The notes under the pieces: model-generated
What the model was told of the DNA's origin: nothing
The model's input: the letters and a program-made list of their open reading frames with translations, nothing else
Database searches by the model: none
Part shown: positions 34,377-43,529 of the stretch, in pieces
How the letters are laid out: each line of letters starts with the position of its first letter
How positions within the stretch are numbered: the first letter of the stretch is position 1
Position numbers and translations under genes: made by a program
Assembly (NCBI GenBank): GCA_024760505.1
Contig: CP058931.1
Span: 2,242,001-2,306,000 of the forward strand
Source of the DNA: Nitrospira sp.
Lineage (GTDB): Bacteria > Nitrospirota > Nitrospiria > Nitrospirales > UBA8639
DNA: 64,000 bases
Reading direction: 5' to 3'

Positions 34377-34391
34377 TGGCAGGATTCCTGC
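34377..34391 (+). promoter_or_regulatory. Probable sigma-54 promoter of the right usp
   Basis: TGGCAGGATTCCTGC has GG and GC at the proper 10-bp distance, with TGGCAG and CTGC as one-base departures from consensus. It ends 77 bp before the ATG at 34469. Confidence 0.6.
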
Positions 34392-34468
34392 GAGTGGAAG
34401 AGTGTGTCGTCATGAACAATGGACTTGTTTAAAGCGTTCTGTGTGAATGAGATCGAGGAGATGCGCCA

Positions 34469-35377
34469 ATGAAAATCCTGTGTGCGGTTGATGAATCGGA
34501 GTTTTCTCTCTGGGCCCTGGAATGTATTGGCAAGCTGTTCCGCCATTCGGTAAAAGAGCTGGTGCTGTTGCATGCGGTTGATCCACGGATCTTGAGAGGC
34601 GGTGGGGGGAAGCGACCCAAAAAGGATGATCCAGGCACCAAAGATATTTCTCAAAAGCTGGAGGCAGCGGGTCAGAAGGTCTTGACGGGTTGTGCGCACC
34701 GAATCGAAGTGGCATTAAGCCAGGCCACGACGAAGCCCTTCGCAGCGATAAAGACTGCCTTGGTGAAGGGCCATGCGGCTGATTCAATTATTACCTATGC
34801 CGAGCGAAGCCGACCTGATTTGGTGGTTGTGGGATCACGGGGAATGAACGATCTCCCGGGATATCTGCTTGGAAGTATTTCGAGGACGATTCTGACCCAT
34901 GGTCCTTGCTCCGTCTTGACGGTCAAAAGTCCGCTCGACGTGCCGGCTTCCGTCCTACTCGCATTGGATGGGTCCAAGCCATCCAAGTTTGCGGCAAACC
35001 GGGTAAAAGAATGGTTGTCTCCTGAAGAAGTGACCCTTCACCTGGTGTCGGTTGTGCCCGATATCTTGACGGATGCGTCCAAGAAGATATTCCCGAAATC
35101 ACGGCTGAAGACCCTGGTGGCTCCTCTCCGGCAGCATGCTCAGGAATGCCTTGAGCAATATCGGGAATTGTTTCTCAAGGAAGGGTTTCAAGTGGTGGGA
35201 GAACGTCTTCAGGGAAATCCGCGGGAGAAAATCGTCGAGTCGGTTCCAGCCTGTCACGCGCAATTGGTGGTCATGGGATCCAAGGGGCTTACGGGTGTGG
35301 AACGGTTTACCATGGGAAGTGTCTCGGAATGGGTGAGCGCGTATGCGCCTTCCTCCGTGCTGGTCGTCCGGCATTAA
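34469..35377 (+). CDS. Two-domain universal stress protein
   Basis: 302 residues with two UspA domains; ATP-binding patterns GSRGMNDLPGYLLGSISR and GSKGLTGVERFTMGSVSE. The second half lacks the usual Asp near its start (SVLLALDGSKPSKFA keeps it at a shifted place). GAGGAG lies 8 bp before the ATG. It is transcribed away from the usp at 33490 and probably from the element at 34377. Confidence 0.93.
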   Translation: MKILCAVDESEFSLWALECIGKLFRHSVKELVLLHAVDPRILRGGGGKRPKKDDPGTKDISQKLEAAGQKVLTGCAHRIEVALSQATTKPFAAIKTALVKGHAADSIITYAERSRPDLVVVGSRGMNDLPGYLLGSISRTILTHGPCSVLTVKSPLDVPASVLLALDGSKPSKFAANRVKEWLSPEEVTLHLVSVVPDILTDASKKIFPKSRLKTLVAPLRQHAQECLEQYRELFLKEGFQVVGERLQGNPREKIVESVPACHAQLVVMGSKGLTGVERFTMGSVSEWVSAYAPSSVLVVRH

Positions 35378-35479
35378 CCACACTCGCATGAATGTCGAAT
35401 GTTTTGTCTGCCTTCATAGATGACCATCTGATGAAGCTCGGACTTTATACGACATAAAGGAAATAAAGGAGGGATATTG

Positions 35480-36796
35480 TTGAACATAAGAAAGACAGGT
35501 TATTCGCATGTGAGCTCGGTGAAACCAAGAGGGTCGTGGATCGGATGGCTGATGGGATTCGTATTTTTGGGAGGGCTGATGGCCACCGGAGTCTATGGGG
35601 AGCATCTGGATGTGGCCGATGGCCTCACAGACACCCCCTCGGACTGTCATGGGGCATTCCTCGGAAAACAGGTTCCGGAAGAGACGCTGACCCGGATGTT
35701 TGCCGCACATGCCCGATGGCTCGCCGATCATCAAGACCCGAAAGGCGTGCAGGCCGATCTATGCGGGGCCGATCTGGCCGGGGTCGATTTTCGGGAAGAA
35801 GATTTGAGCGGAGCTAACTTTCAAGGGGCCAACCTGACGCGTGCCGTGTTCACCACGGCCAAGTTAGTCCATGTGAACTTTCAAAAAGCCAACCTCACCG
35901 AAGCCTCTTTCTACTCGGTTGATATGCGCGGAGCCAAAGTCTCAGGTGCGAGGGCCCGGTTGGCGGATTTTCGGAAAGCCGATTTGACCCAGGCCAATTT
36001 CACAGGAGCCGATCTGCGAGAAGCGAATCTCGCGGAGTCCCGTTTCCGCCTGGGTGTTTTACGAGGCGCTGATTTGGAGGAGGCCTATCTGGTCAGGGCG
36101 GATTTCGAAATGGCCAATTTGGCGGAGGCGTCTCTTATTCGAGCCGATGGTCGAGAAGCCAATTTTCACCGAGCCTTACTCGCCAATGTCAAACTTTTGG
36201 ATGCGGATTTAAACCGAAGCAACTTGCAAGAAGCCGACCTTCGCTCGGCCGATTTGTCCGGGGCGGATTTGGGATTAGCCAATCTGAATGAGGCCGTGCT
36301 GACGCATGCCAATCTCCGTGAAGCAAATTTGGACAGGGCCGTCCTGTTTCAGGCCAATCTCGAAGGAGCCAATTGCGCCGGGGCAAGTTTTCAGAATGCC
36401 GACTTGCTTGAGGCGAATTTAGCGAAGAGCAATCTCTTGCGGGCGACATTGGATGAAGCCTATCTCGCGAAGGCGAATTTGCATGGGGCAAATCTGGAAG
36501 GCGCCGATGTCTCGTGGGCGAACCTGGTTGAAGCGGATCTTTCGCAGAGCAATCTGGAATTTGCCGTGCTGTTCCGTACCAATCTGCAAGAGGCAAAACT
36601 GGATGGGGCGAGGTTTTACGGAGCCGATCTTCGGGGAACGAATCTCGAAAAAGCCTCTTTGCAGGGCACGCGTTTGGAGGGTGTGGTCATCCGGTATGCC
36701 CAAGGATTAAACCAGGCACAACTGAGTCAAGCTTGTGTCGATGCACGAACCCGATTGCCGGAAGGATTGCTGGCACCCTCTCCATGCCTGCGCTGA
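35480..36796 (+). CDS. Exported pentapeptide-repeat protein
   Basis: 438 residues from TTG at 35480, six bases after AAGGAGGG. A signal-type hydrophobic segment (SWIGWLMGFVFLGGLMATGVYG, about 20-40) indicates export. A 50-residue spacer follows, then roughly 60 tandem A(D/N)LxX pentapeptides (about 95-415), predicting a long right-handed square beta-helix of about 15 coils, and a Cys-containing cap (QACVDARTRL). Cytoplasmic pentapeptide proteins such as MfpA/Qnr mimic DNA; an exported one of this size is more likely structural or a binding scaffold. Function unknown. It follows a usp gene by about 100 bp. Confidence 0.85.
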   Translation: MNIRKTGYSHVSSVKPRGSWIGWLMGFVFLGGLMATGVYGEHLDVADGLTDTPSDCHGAFLGKQVPEETLTRMFAAHARWLADHQDPKGVQADLCGADLAGVDFREEDLSGANFQGANLTRAVFTTAKLVHVNFQKANLTEASFYSVDMRGAKVSGARARLADFRKADLTQANFTGADLREANLAESRFRLGVLRGADLEEAYLVRADFEMANLAEASLIRADGREANFHRALLANVKLLDADLNRSNLQEADLRSADLSGADLGLANLNEAVLTHANLREANLDRAVLFQANLEGANCAGASFQNADLLEANLAKSNLLRATLDEAYLAKANLHGANLEGADVSWANLVEADLSQSNLEFAVLFRTNLQEAKLDGARFYGADLRGTNLEKASLQGTRLEGVVIRYAQGLNQAQLSQACVDARTRLPEGLLAPSPCLR

Positions 36797-36906
36797 GCAC
36801 GAAAATTTTGATCTCACAAAACGGGGAAGGGGGGCAACGAACATGCTCACTGTCTCATTCACAAGTATAGAGTGTGAACCTATGCAACTAGACACGGAGT
36901 GTCGGA

Positions 36907-37551
36907 ATGTTCACCCTATTTGAGCCGGGAGGTATGCGGGTTCCCTATGTGCCGGGTTCGTTCCGGCAGAGAAATGTCGAGAAAATTTCCAAGGCCGCTC
37001 CCACCGGACGGGTGAAGGTTGGGCAGGAAAATCCTCCCTCGGGTTCCCAGAAGAATGCCGGACCATCTCCCTTGCGGGCCCGATTGTATGAACAGGTTGA
37101 ATCGTTCATGCAATCTTCTCGAGCAAAGATTTTTGCCAGGGACATCATGTCCTCCCCTGTCGTCACGCTTCCGGTGACGTCTTCACTTGCCCAAGCCTGG
37201 GATGTAGTGCATTCCAGGCGATTTCGACATATTCCTATTCTCGGTGCAGAGGACGTCGTGGTCGGAATGTTGTCCGATCGCGATCTGTTCCGGGGAACCA
37301 TGGAGTCGGTTCTTTCGGGGACAATGGAGTCTAATACACAAGCCGTGGGTACTATCCAAAGTCTGATCAGTCGCCCGGTCTTAGTTGCGTCCCCGGAAGC
37401 CGAGCTTCGCGCACTGGCAAGGGTGTTGTTGGAGGAGCACATTGGCGCATTGCCGATTGTGTCTGAAGCCGTAGGCTTAGTGGGCATGATTACCAGAAGT
37501 GATATTCTGCGTGCTCTGGTCGCCCATCCTAACTTTGATCAATGGGTATAA
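36907..37551 (+). CDS. CBS-domain pair protein with N-terminal extension
   Basis: 214 residues. An unstructured, basic, Pro/Gly-rich stretch (about 1-70) is followed by two CBS domains (ARDIMSSPVVTLPVTSSLAQAW... to the end; GMLSDRDLFRG and GMITRSDILRAL). A CBS pair binds adenine nucleotides and senses energy state. It resembles the hypoxia-linked stand-alone CBS proteins. The start at 36907 has no good ribosome site, and a start nearer the CBS domains is possible. Confidence 0.85.
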   Translation: MFTLFEPGGMRVPYVPGSFRQRNVEKISKAAPTGRVKVGQENPPSGSQKNAGPSPLRARLYEQVESFMQSSRAKIFARDIMSSPVVTLPVTSSLAQAWDVVHSRRFRHIPILGAEDVVVGMLSDRDLFRGTMESVLSGTMESNTQAVGTIQSLISRPVLVASPEAELRALARVLLEEHIGALPIVSEAVGLVGMITRSDILRALVAHPNFDQWV

Positions 37552-37631
37552 GCAAAAGAGATTCTCGGCCCTTCGGTGAGGAAGCGGACAATTCCTCTCG
37601 TATCCTTTTGCCGATTTAAAGGAGGAAACCC

Positions 37632-37985
37632 ATGCTTAATCAAGGAGAGAAACTGTTAATCGTTCATCGCCGACTATTTGAAAAAGATACGCCCCGGTTT
37701 TTTGTGGGAGAGGTGCTGATCTATGAAGCCGGGATCGTCAAGGTGAAAGGGTATACGTTTGTCAAAGATATGTTCAGCGGAAACATGCAAAAGAAGTCCG
37801 ATCTTCGCACAAAGGTCATGTCGATTGTCTCAGGGACCCTTATTGTGTATCAATTGCCGGTGACGGCTCTCTTGGATTCGATGAGATTTAGTCTGGATCA
37901 GGATGGAGGGTTGGTGCTCACGGATGAGGGAGGATTTTCGATGGATGTGTCAGAATCCCTCTATAAACACGAAACGCATCAATAA
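37632..37985 (+). CDS. Small conserved-looking unknown protein
   Basis: 117 residues, preceded by AAAGGAGG at 7 bp. Mixed alpha/beta, no signal peptide or helix for a membrane (LLIVHRRLFEKDTPRFFVGEV, MSIVSGTLIVYQLP). I do not recognise the family. It follows the CBS gene by 80 bp and may share its transcript. Confidence 0.65.
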   Translation: MLNQGEKLLIVHRRLFEKDTPRFFVGEVLIYEAGIVKVKGYTFVKDMFSGNMQKKSDLRTKVMSIVSGTLIVYQLPVTALLDSMRFSLDQDGGLVLTDEGGFSMDVSESLYKHETHQ

Positions 37986-38169
37986 CAACACGTCCTTGGT
38001 TTATCACTTGCCAAGTTTCGCCTTCTTCCTTCTTTTCTTGTCTAAGCGTTCAGTCTCCTATGGCCAACCCATGGTCTATGCAAGGATTGGCATGGGTGCG
38101 AGTTTCTGCCCTTTAGCGAGAGAATGGCCATTTCGAAAAGAGTCGGCAGGAAGAAAATGTCGTGAATGT

Positions 38170-39429
38170 TCAGGAGGGATTGGCGACTCCGTCAAAAGTG
38201 CTACGGAATTGGTCGGGGGTCATATTTAGGATTTCCGCATACTGCGAAACGGTCTCCATGTTTGCCAAATCTTCCGGTTCTAATCGGGCCATATAGGCAC
38301 GGGCAATCTTATAGGATTCCGAATCAACGTCGACCATGCGCACGCGGGTGCGGCCGGTGGCGGAGTCCACGATGTCGCTAAACGGAAGGGGGGTAAAGCG
38401 TCCGTTCACGATGGACACCATGGCGCCGTTCCCTCCATCCAGAAGGAACTGGGCGGCACAATACCCCAAGTCCCGTGTGTATTCCATGTCGAACGGAATC
38501 GGATCGGCACAGCGCAGTTCATAGCCGATATTTTTGGACACGATGGTAATCTTGATGTCAGAGTGTTTCAGCTTTTGAGTGACGGTTTCCTTCAGGACCT
38601 TTCCGATATCCAGTTCCGCCAGTCGGATATTGCCATGTTCATCCCGTTCAACTCCGCCTAAGAGGGCAAGATCGTCCTGATCCAAAAATTCCGACAGTCC
38701 TTCAGCTAACACGGCCACGCCATCCGAGCGGCCCTGGACCAGGCGTTTGGTCATGGCTCCCACCAGAATGTTGGTTAAGTGACCAAGCTTGAGTGTGCTC
38801 CCCTTGAATTCCTCAGGAATCAGAGTGAGGGTCGCCCCCGCCGCTTTACCGATGCCTAGGGCCAGGTGTCCGGCCTTACGCCCCATGGTGACCACAAAAT
38901 ACCATCGGGATGTGGTATGGGCGTCAATCATGAGATTTTTGACCAGCTCGACTCCCATGTGCCGGGCCGTTTGAAACCCGAAGGTCGGCATGCCATGGGG
39001 AAGGCACAAATCGTTATCAATCGTTTTGGGCACGTGAACAACGTGCAATCGCCCACTGGCCAGTTCCGCCAGTTTTAATGCGGAAAAGGCCGTATCATCC
39101 CCGCCAATGGTGATAAGGCCGGTTATATCCAATTTTTGGAGGGAGGTCAATGTGGTTGATAAATCTTGAGGGCGTTTGGTTGGATTGGCTCGAGATGTGC
39201 CTAATAACGAGCCACCACGAAAGTGCAAGTGGCTCACCGTTTCGCGGGTGAGAGGTTGAGTGTGGGAAAGGTCGCTTTTCATCAACCATTGGAATCCATC
39301 TTCAATCCCAAGCACCTCTACCCCACAAAGACGACTTCGAATTGTGGCGGCTTCAATGACACTGTTAATGCCGGGAGCAGGTCCGCCCCCGACTAGAATG
39401 GCGAATTTTTTAGGAGATGGGGAATCCAT
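38170..39429 (-). CDS. pfp: Diphosphate-dependent 6-phosphofructokinase
   Basis: 419 residues of the phosphofructokinase family. GGGPAPGIN forms the phosphate-binding loop, then ITIGGDDTAFSA and PKTIDNDL. GGDD (instead of GGDGS) and the Lys in PKTIDND mark the PPi-using type. MGRKAGHLALGIG binds fructose 6-phosphate. The enzyme works both ways between fructose 6-phosphate and fructose 1,6-bisphosphate and saves ATP, fitting growth or survival under low energy. Monocistronic, next to a usp gene on the same strand. Confidence 0.9.
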   Translation of the reverse strand: MDSPSPKKFAILVGGGPAPGINSVIEAATIRSRLCGVEVLGIEDGFQWLMKSDLSHTQPLTRETVSHLHFRGGSLLGTSRANPTKRPQDLSTTLTSLQKLDITGLITIGGDDTAFSALKLAELASGRLHVVHVPKTIDNDLCLPHGMPTFGFQTARHMGVELVKNLMIDAHTTSRWYFVVTMGRKAGHLALGIGKAAGATLTLIPEEFKGSTLKLGHLTNILVGAMTKRLVQGRSDGVAVLAEGLSEFLDQDDLALLGGVERDEHGNIRLAELDIGKVLKETVTQKLKHSDIKITIVSKNIGYELRCADPIPFDMEYTRDLGYCAAQFLLDGGNGAMVSIVNGRFTPLPFSDIVDSATGRTRVRMVDVDSESYKIARAYMARLEPEDLANMETVSQYAEILNMTPDQFRSTFDGVANPS

Positions 39430-39490
39430 GGTGTCGTTTCTCGCGCTAAAAATTATAGCAGTCCATCATAGGGAGAGGCCCTTCGAGTAA

Positions 39491-40408
39491 TCAAGCCGGA
39501 GCGTGTGAAATTGGATCACGAATCAAGAGCACCGAACAGGGGGAGTGGTGAATGGTCGCATGAGACACACTCCCGTGTGCCAGTCGTTGAAGCGGTGAAC
39601 GACCGGGAGTACCCATGAGGACTAATTGGGGTTGAAGACGTGAGATCTGTCGTTGAATGACTGAGGAAGGAGCCCCTGGTTCGACAATACTCTCTACGGA
39701 ATATCCCAGGCCTGAGAGTTTGTCCGTGACGTCTTTCGTTAAACGGGCTCCTCCTTCCTGGAGTTCCTTCTTCCAGGAGTCCGGTAAGAGTGCGCCCATC
39801 GGGAGAACAGGCTGGGCAAAGGGGATGACATGCAGCACGGTAACATGAGGAGTGCCTCGAAAAGGCTTCTGGGATAAAAACTCAATGGCCCATCCGGCAT
39901 CAAGAGGATGTTCGACGAGAAGGAGAATGTTGTTGAACGGGACAACGGGAGCCTTGACGAGAAGTACGTGACAAGATGCGTGAGTGGCGATCCGGTGCGA
40001 GACGCTTCCGATCAGGTGTTCTTTAATGGTTCCAAGCCCACGCGACCCCATGATGATGAGGTCCACCGATTCGTGCTCGGCCATCGCTAGGATGACCGAA
40101 GCGGGAATCCCAATTTCAAGGTGTTGAGAGACCTTCCCGCATTCCGGTGGCAAGAGGGAAACGGCCTTTTCTAGGATTCGAGCGCCTTCTTTCCGCAACG
40201 CCTTTTCTGCGGCCCCGGAAAAATCATGACCGACACTCATCCCTGTACCTGGATAGGCGAGTTGGGGTATGGATATGGTGTGGAGCAGCAGCATGCGTTC
40301 CGGAGGAGACAAAGCCTGTACCCCTTGAACAGCCTCCTCCGCCTGTGACGAATCATCCACAGGAATCAAAATCGTTTTGCATTTCACTGGTGCGTTTTGG
40401 GTTTCCAT
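39491..40408 (-). CDS. Two-domain universal stress protein
   Basis: 305 residues, two UspA domains with patterns GSRGLGTIKEHLIGSVSH and GTPGRSPLQRLAHGSVSH. The second has Pro in place of the usual His/Arg after the first Gly. Layout is close to the Usp at 13782, so the two are probably paralogues. pfp begins 61 bp downstream of its stop. No sigma-54 element is visible in the 190 bp upstream, unlike three other usp genes. Confidence 0.92.
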   Translation of the reverse strand: METQNAPVKCKTILIPVDDSSQAEEAVQGVQALSPPERMLLLHTISIPQLAYPGTGMSVGHDFSGAAEKALRKEGARILEKAVSLLPPECGKVSQHLEIGIPASVILAMAEHESVDLIIMGSRGLGTIKEHLIGSVSHRIATHASCHVLLVKAPVVPFNNILLLVEHPLDAGWAIEFLSQKPFRGTPHVTVLHVIPFAQPVLPMGALLPDSWKKELQEGGARLTKDVTDKLSGLGYSVESIVEPGAPSSVIQRQISRLQPQLVLMGTPGRSPLQRLAHGSVSHATIHHSPCSVLLIRDPISHAPA

Positions 40409-40787
40409 GTGTCCTTGATTTTATGGGGACCCCACCAGACTGTAGGGTGAGGCTCCGTGTAATCTGGTAGAAGAACCTGTTGTCGTATACTGGCATAGTT
40501 TAGTTGACGCTTTCATGAGTGGGGAGACCTGCTGGTCTTCAACCTTGGAGCATATGGCATTCAAGCGCTAACCGCGTCAAAGGATCATGCCTGTGGAGAA
40601 CCTCAATGTGGTGGACCAGCGTTCCTCTATGATTGATGATGGTTTCCAGTCCCAATAAATCTGCCGACAGTTGTTGTTGAGTTTTGCCTCGTGGACGAAC
40701 GATTCGCTGCGCAGAACACTCCAGAACTCATCCTCATCCTGTTCTTCTTGCTGGGGAGTTAGATCATCCAGTTGAAACTCCGCTTCT
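40409..40787. other. 379-bp spacer without a convincing gene
   Basis: A minus-strand frame of 112 codons (40577-40915) runs into the coding part of the next small membrane protein gene in another frame; it starts inside that gene and has no ribosome site, so it is probably not expressed. Nothing else is visible. Confidence 0.4.
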
Positions 40788-41069
40788 TTACGATCTGTGG
40801 GATGAGGGATCTGCCTGTTCGTGAATTGCTGGATTAGAGCGTGAACGCGAATGATCAGGTTTTTGGGGTGGGCATGTATTGATTCCCAAGGCTTGCCATG
40901 CCGGGCAGTATCCAATAATGCCGGTCAACAAGGCGATAAGGCCGACAATCATGAGGATGAGATCTCCCCACCCCGGTAAGAAAGAAAATCCTGATAAGGC
41001 AAGCAGGAGAAACCCTACGCCGACGCGAATCACTCGTTCATGGTGTCCGATGTTACGATACTTTTTCAT
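40788..41069 (-). CDS. Small DUF2892 membrane protein
   Basis: 93 residues. Two helices (VIRVGVGFLLLALSGFSFL and LILMIVGLIALLTGIIGYCPAW) followed by GINTCPP and a polar tail. The pattern NIGHHERVIRVGVG..GYCPAWQALGINTC matches DUF2892, found alone or joined to rhodanese (YgaP). The two Cys after helix 2 are conserved in the family and may take part in thiol chemistry. AGGTGTGAT precedes the ATG. Confidence 0.88.
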   Translation of the reverse strand: MKKYRNIGHHERVIRVGVGFLLLALSGFSFLPGWGDLILMIVGLIALLTGIIGYCPAWQALGINTCPPQKPDHSRSRSNPAIHEQADPSSHRS

Positions 41070-41110
41070 ATCACACCTCTTCAGATGGAGAAACCAATTT
41101 ATTTGGTCCC

Positions 41111-41470
41111 TTAGTCTAAGTCGCCACTGGCGACTCGCACTGCGCCCAATACCTGGTTGGCGTTGAAAGGACGTCCGATAATTTGAATGGCACCCAGTTG
41201 ACTGGCTTCTGGAGCGAGGCTTTGGTTAGATTGTCCTCCCAATACCACCACCTTTCCTGAGAATCCCTTTTCGCGGAGTTGACGTAAAATTTCCAGACCG
41301 CTCGGCTGCGTCAAATATAAATCCACCACGACCAGGGAAGGGTTATGGCATAATACGGATTCAATAATATTTTCCCCCTCATCCAGCAAAAGAAAAGGGT
41401 CGCCTTTTTCGGTTAAAGTCTGCTGTAGGTTTTTTCGCAAGATGGGGTCGATAGTGGCAATGAGTAACAT
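41111..41470 (-). CDS. Stand-alone response-regulator receiver protein
   Basis: 119 residues from the ATG at 41470 (MLLIATIDPILR), chosen because AAAGGA lies 11 bp upstream and because the receiver fold begins here. Phospho-acceptor Asp in PSLVVVDLYLTQPSG. The acidic pair at the start is reduced to one Asp (ATIDP), and the usual Lys in the last strand is replaced (IIGRPFNA), so phosphorylation may be weak or absent. No output domain. No kinase gene adjacent. Confidence 0.72.
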   Translation of the reverse strand: MLLIATIDPILRKNLQQTLTEKGDPFLLLDEGENIIESVLCHNPSLVVVDLYLTQPSGLEILRQLREKGFSGKVVVLGGQSNQSLAPEASQLGAIQIIGRPFNANQVLGAVRVASGDLD

Positions 41471-41818
41471 ACAAAAGATATCCTTTATGGAGATATTGTA
41501 CAATCTGGAAACTTCAAAACCTGTGCCAAAATGCCAGGAAGAGATGACTTTGATTTTGTAGGAAAGAAAATTTTTCAACATTGGAAAGTGGCGCAAAACT
41601 CCTCATTTCAGCTTCGGAGAGGTGTTGCGCTTGGCCTCAGTTTCACGAGTTTCAGAGTCTTACTTTTATGGGTATTTCATTTTAAAAAAAGTGTAATACT
41701 CATTCAATTCAATTGACGACAACAATGAGAATCTTGCTTGGGGTAGGGAAGTAGGTTGGTCTGATGGGCTGTTATCGCCACACGTGTCGTCATATTTTTC
41801 AAAAGGAGTCGAAAGTTC
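41471..41818. other. 348-bp spacer between receiver protein and PagL-like gene
   Basis: Divergent spacer, AT-rich. It should hold promoters for both neighbours, but I see no strong -10/-35 pair, no sigma-54 element and no gene. Confidence 0.4.
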
Positions 41819-42361
41819 ATGAGGGCGTTATTAGTGTTCGTTTGCTTCTTGGGATGTTCGGGAACCGGATGGGCCAAAGACATTGAATTGGTAGCCCTGG
41901 GGGTGAGAGGTGGCATGAACTTTAAAGATGCCGGTTTACAGCCTGGCGAGAAGGAAGATTTTGAACAATTTGACGTCTTTGGCATCATGGGGCTTCCCTG
42001 GAGGTGGGAAGGTACGTCCGGGTGGGAGGTGCGTTCTCAAGTCTGGGGTACTGCTGGTGCGTTAAGGGGAGCCGGGGATCTGGGATTTATCACAACGCTC
42101 ACACCCGGTTTAGCTTTAAAAATCCCAAGTTGGTGGTTGATTATTGATGGTGGAGCCGGAGGAGCGCTCATCAGCAAGTGGAAGTTTGGCCGCCAGGATA
42201 TCGGTGGTCCGTTTCAATTCATTGCACACGTTGGTGTGGGTATTCAGCTCCCAGGACACATGGTTGTGGGCTGGCGATTCCATCATATGTCTGATGCGAC
42301 AATTTATGGAAAGAGTCGTGGCGTAGACTTGCACATGCTTGAACTGAGTTACGCTTTCTAA
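41819..42361 (+). CDS. PagL-like lipid A 3-O-deacylase
   Basis: 180 residues. Signal peptide MRALLVFVCFLGCSGTGWAK, then alternating strands of a small outer-membrane barrel ending with a terminal aromatic (ELSYAF). The stretch GWRFHHMSDATIYGKSRGVD fits the catalytic H-x-S of PagL (HxSNAG with N replaced by D). The enzyme removes an ester-bound acyl chain of lipid A at the outer leaflet. AAAGGAG before the ATG. This implies a Gram-negative envelope. Confidence 0.8.
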   Translation: MRALLVFVCFLGCSGTGWAKDIELVALGVRGGMNFKDAGLQPGEKEDFEQFDVFGIMGLPWRWEGTSGWEVRSQVWGTAGALRGAGDLGFITTLTPGLALKIPSWWLIIDGGAGGALISKWKFGRQDIGGPFQFIAHVGVGIQLPGHMVVGWRFHHMSDATIYGKSRGVDLHMLELSYAF

Positions 42362-42599
42362 ATATGTTCATGGTCTTCGTCTATGGCTCTTTCAGCAAGC
42401 ATTGGTGAAGAGATCGCCGTCTAGCCCCTTTCCCCATGCATGACGCTCTGTCTTGACTTCCTCCAGGAGTGAAAGAAGACAGGCGGGTCAGGGTGCGGGA
42501 AAGAGGATGCCCCCTGTGAACCGAAACAAATTCCCACGAGACTGAATTTCGAGGAGGATGTGGGCTCCTCGATGCTTGAAAAATTAGCTCCCCTGGCTG

Positions 42600-43019
42600 C
42601 TAGCCTCCATAGACATTAATCAAATGGTTATCAATCAGGTGATTCAATAGGTCTGTGCGGGAGATCATCCCCAGAAGCTTGCCATCACGTACGACGGGAA
42701 TCCGGATAATCTGATGCTTGATCATGTGTTTAACGATTTCCTCTGCTGTTGCGGTTTCTTCAACCGTCACCGGGTTCATGGTCATGACGTCTTCGGCCTT
42801 TAGCCCGTGCAAATCCTTCCCATCGACCAGCGCTTTCAATACATCAAATTCGGTGACCATTCCTACCAGATGATTGCCAGGTTCAATGACAGGTACTCCG
42901 CTAAACGTGCCCGAATGGATGAGGATCGAGAGGTCACGAGCACTATACTGACGTGTGACCGCGACCATACGTGTTTGCATAAGATCACGGGCCTTAATGT
43001 GAAGATTCGGTGTAGCCAT
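42600..43019 (-). CDS. CBS-domain pair protein
   Basis: 139 residues, nearly all a CBS pair (KARDLMQTRMVAVTRQYSARDLSILIHS; GMVTEFDVLKALV; VMTMNPVTVEETATAEEIV; GMISRTDLLNHLID). AGGAGGTTTC lies before the ATG. It would bind AMP, ADP or ATP. It is a shorter relative of the CBS protein at 36907. Confidence 0.9.
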   Translation of the reverse strand: MATPNLHIKARDLMQTRMVAVTRQYSARDLSILIHSGTFSGVPVIEPGNHLVGMVTEFDVLKALVDGKDLHGLKAEDVMTMNPVTVEETATAEEIVKHMIKHQIIRIPVVRDGKLLGMISRTDLLNHLIDNHLINVYGG

Positions 43020-43529
43020 GAAACCTCCTAGTAGATGAATAGAAAATCCCTATGGGACGATCCTGGATAGGACCATGTGGACGTGTATATTAAACTCGCA
43101 CAGTGGTTCTCGCAAAGCATAGGGTTGTTCGATTTTCGGGTTCTCTTCGCAATTTTCTATATCACCATCTTCTCTCTGCTATTTTTGAATGGATCGGACG
43201 CGAACGATGACTATACAAAATGGCGAGGCCTGGGGTCTCATGCAGGAAGGAATTCATGGAAAAAGACTGTAAACAAATCAGAGCTCACCCGGCACCGGCC
43301 ATGTCTGAAAGGGCATTCAGTAGGCCGGCAACCATGATTTCTGACTCATTAATTGGAAAGCTGGTTTTGGTGCTTTGAAGGGTTAACTGGATCTGGCAGA
43401 ATAGAGATGTTCTGACTAAAAACCGGCACCCCTTGAGAAAAGCGAGACTACTCTTTCAAGAAAGGTGTCCATGTGAGTGAGATACCCCATTTTATAGGGA
43501 AGGCGTCCTCCTAAGACGGGGGAATAAGC
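43020..43529. other. 510-bp spacer upstream of the Ap4A phosphorylase gene
   Basis: A plus-strand frame beginning with GTG at 43077 (86 codons) contains a hydrophobic stretch (LFDFRVLFAIFYITIFSLLFL) but lacks a ribosome site; it could be a small membrane protein, with low support. No RNA gene or terminator is seen. Confidence 0.3.

Larger units (their letters stand above)
34063..34468. other. Divergent usp-usp control region
   Basis: This 406-bp region has no gene. It carries two outward-facing -24/-12 elements: an exact one at 34125-34139 for the left usp and a near-exact one at 34377-34391 for the right usp. The 237 bp between them is a natural site for shared enhancer binding. Confidence 0.6.
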
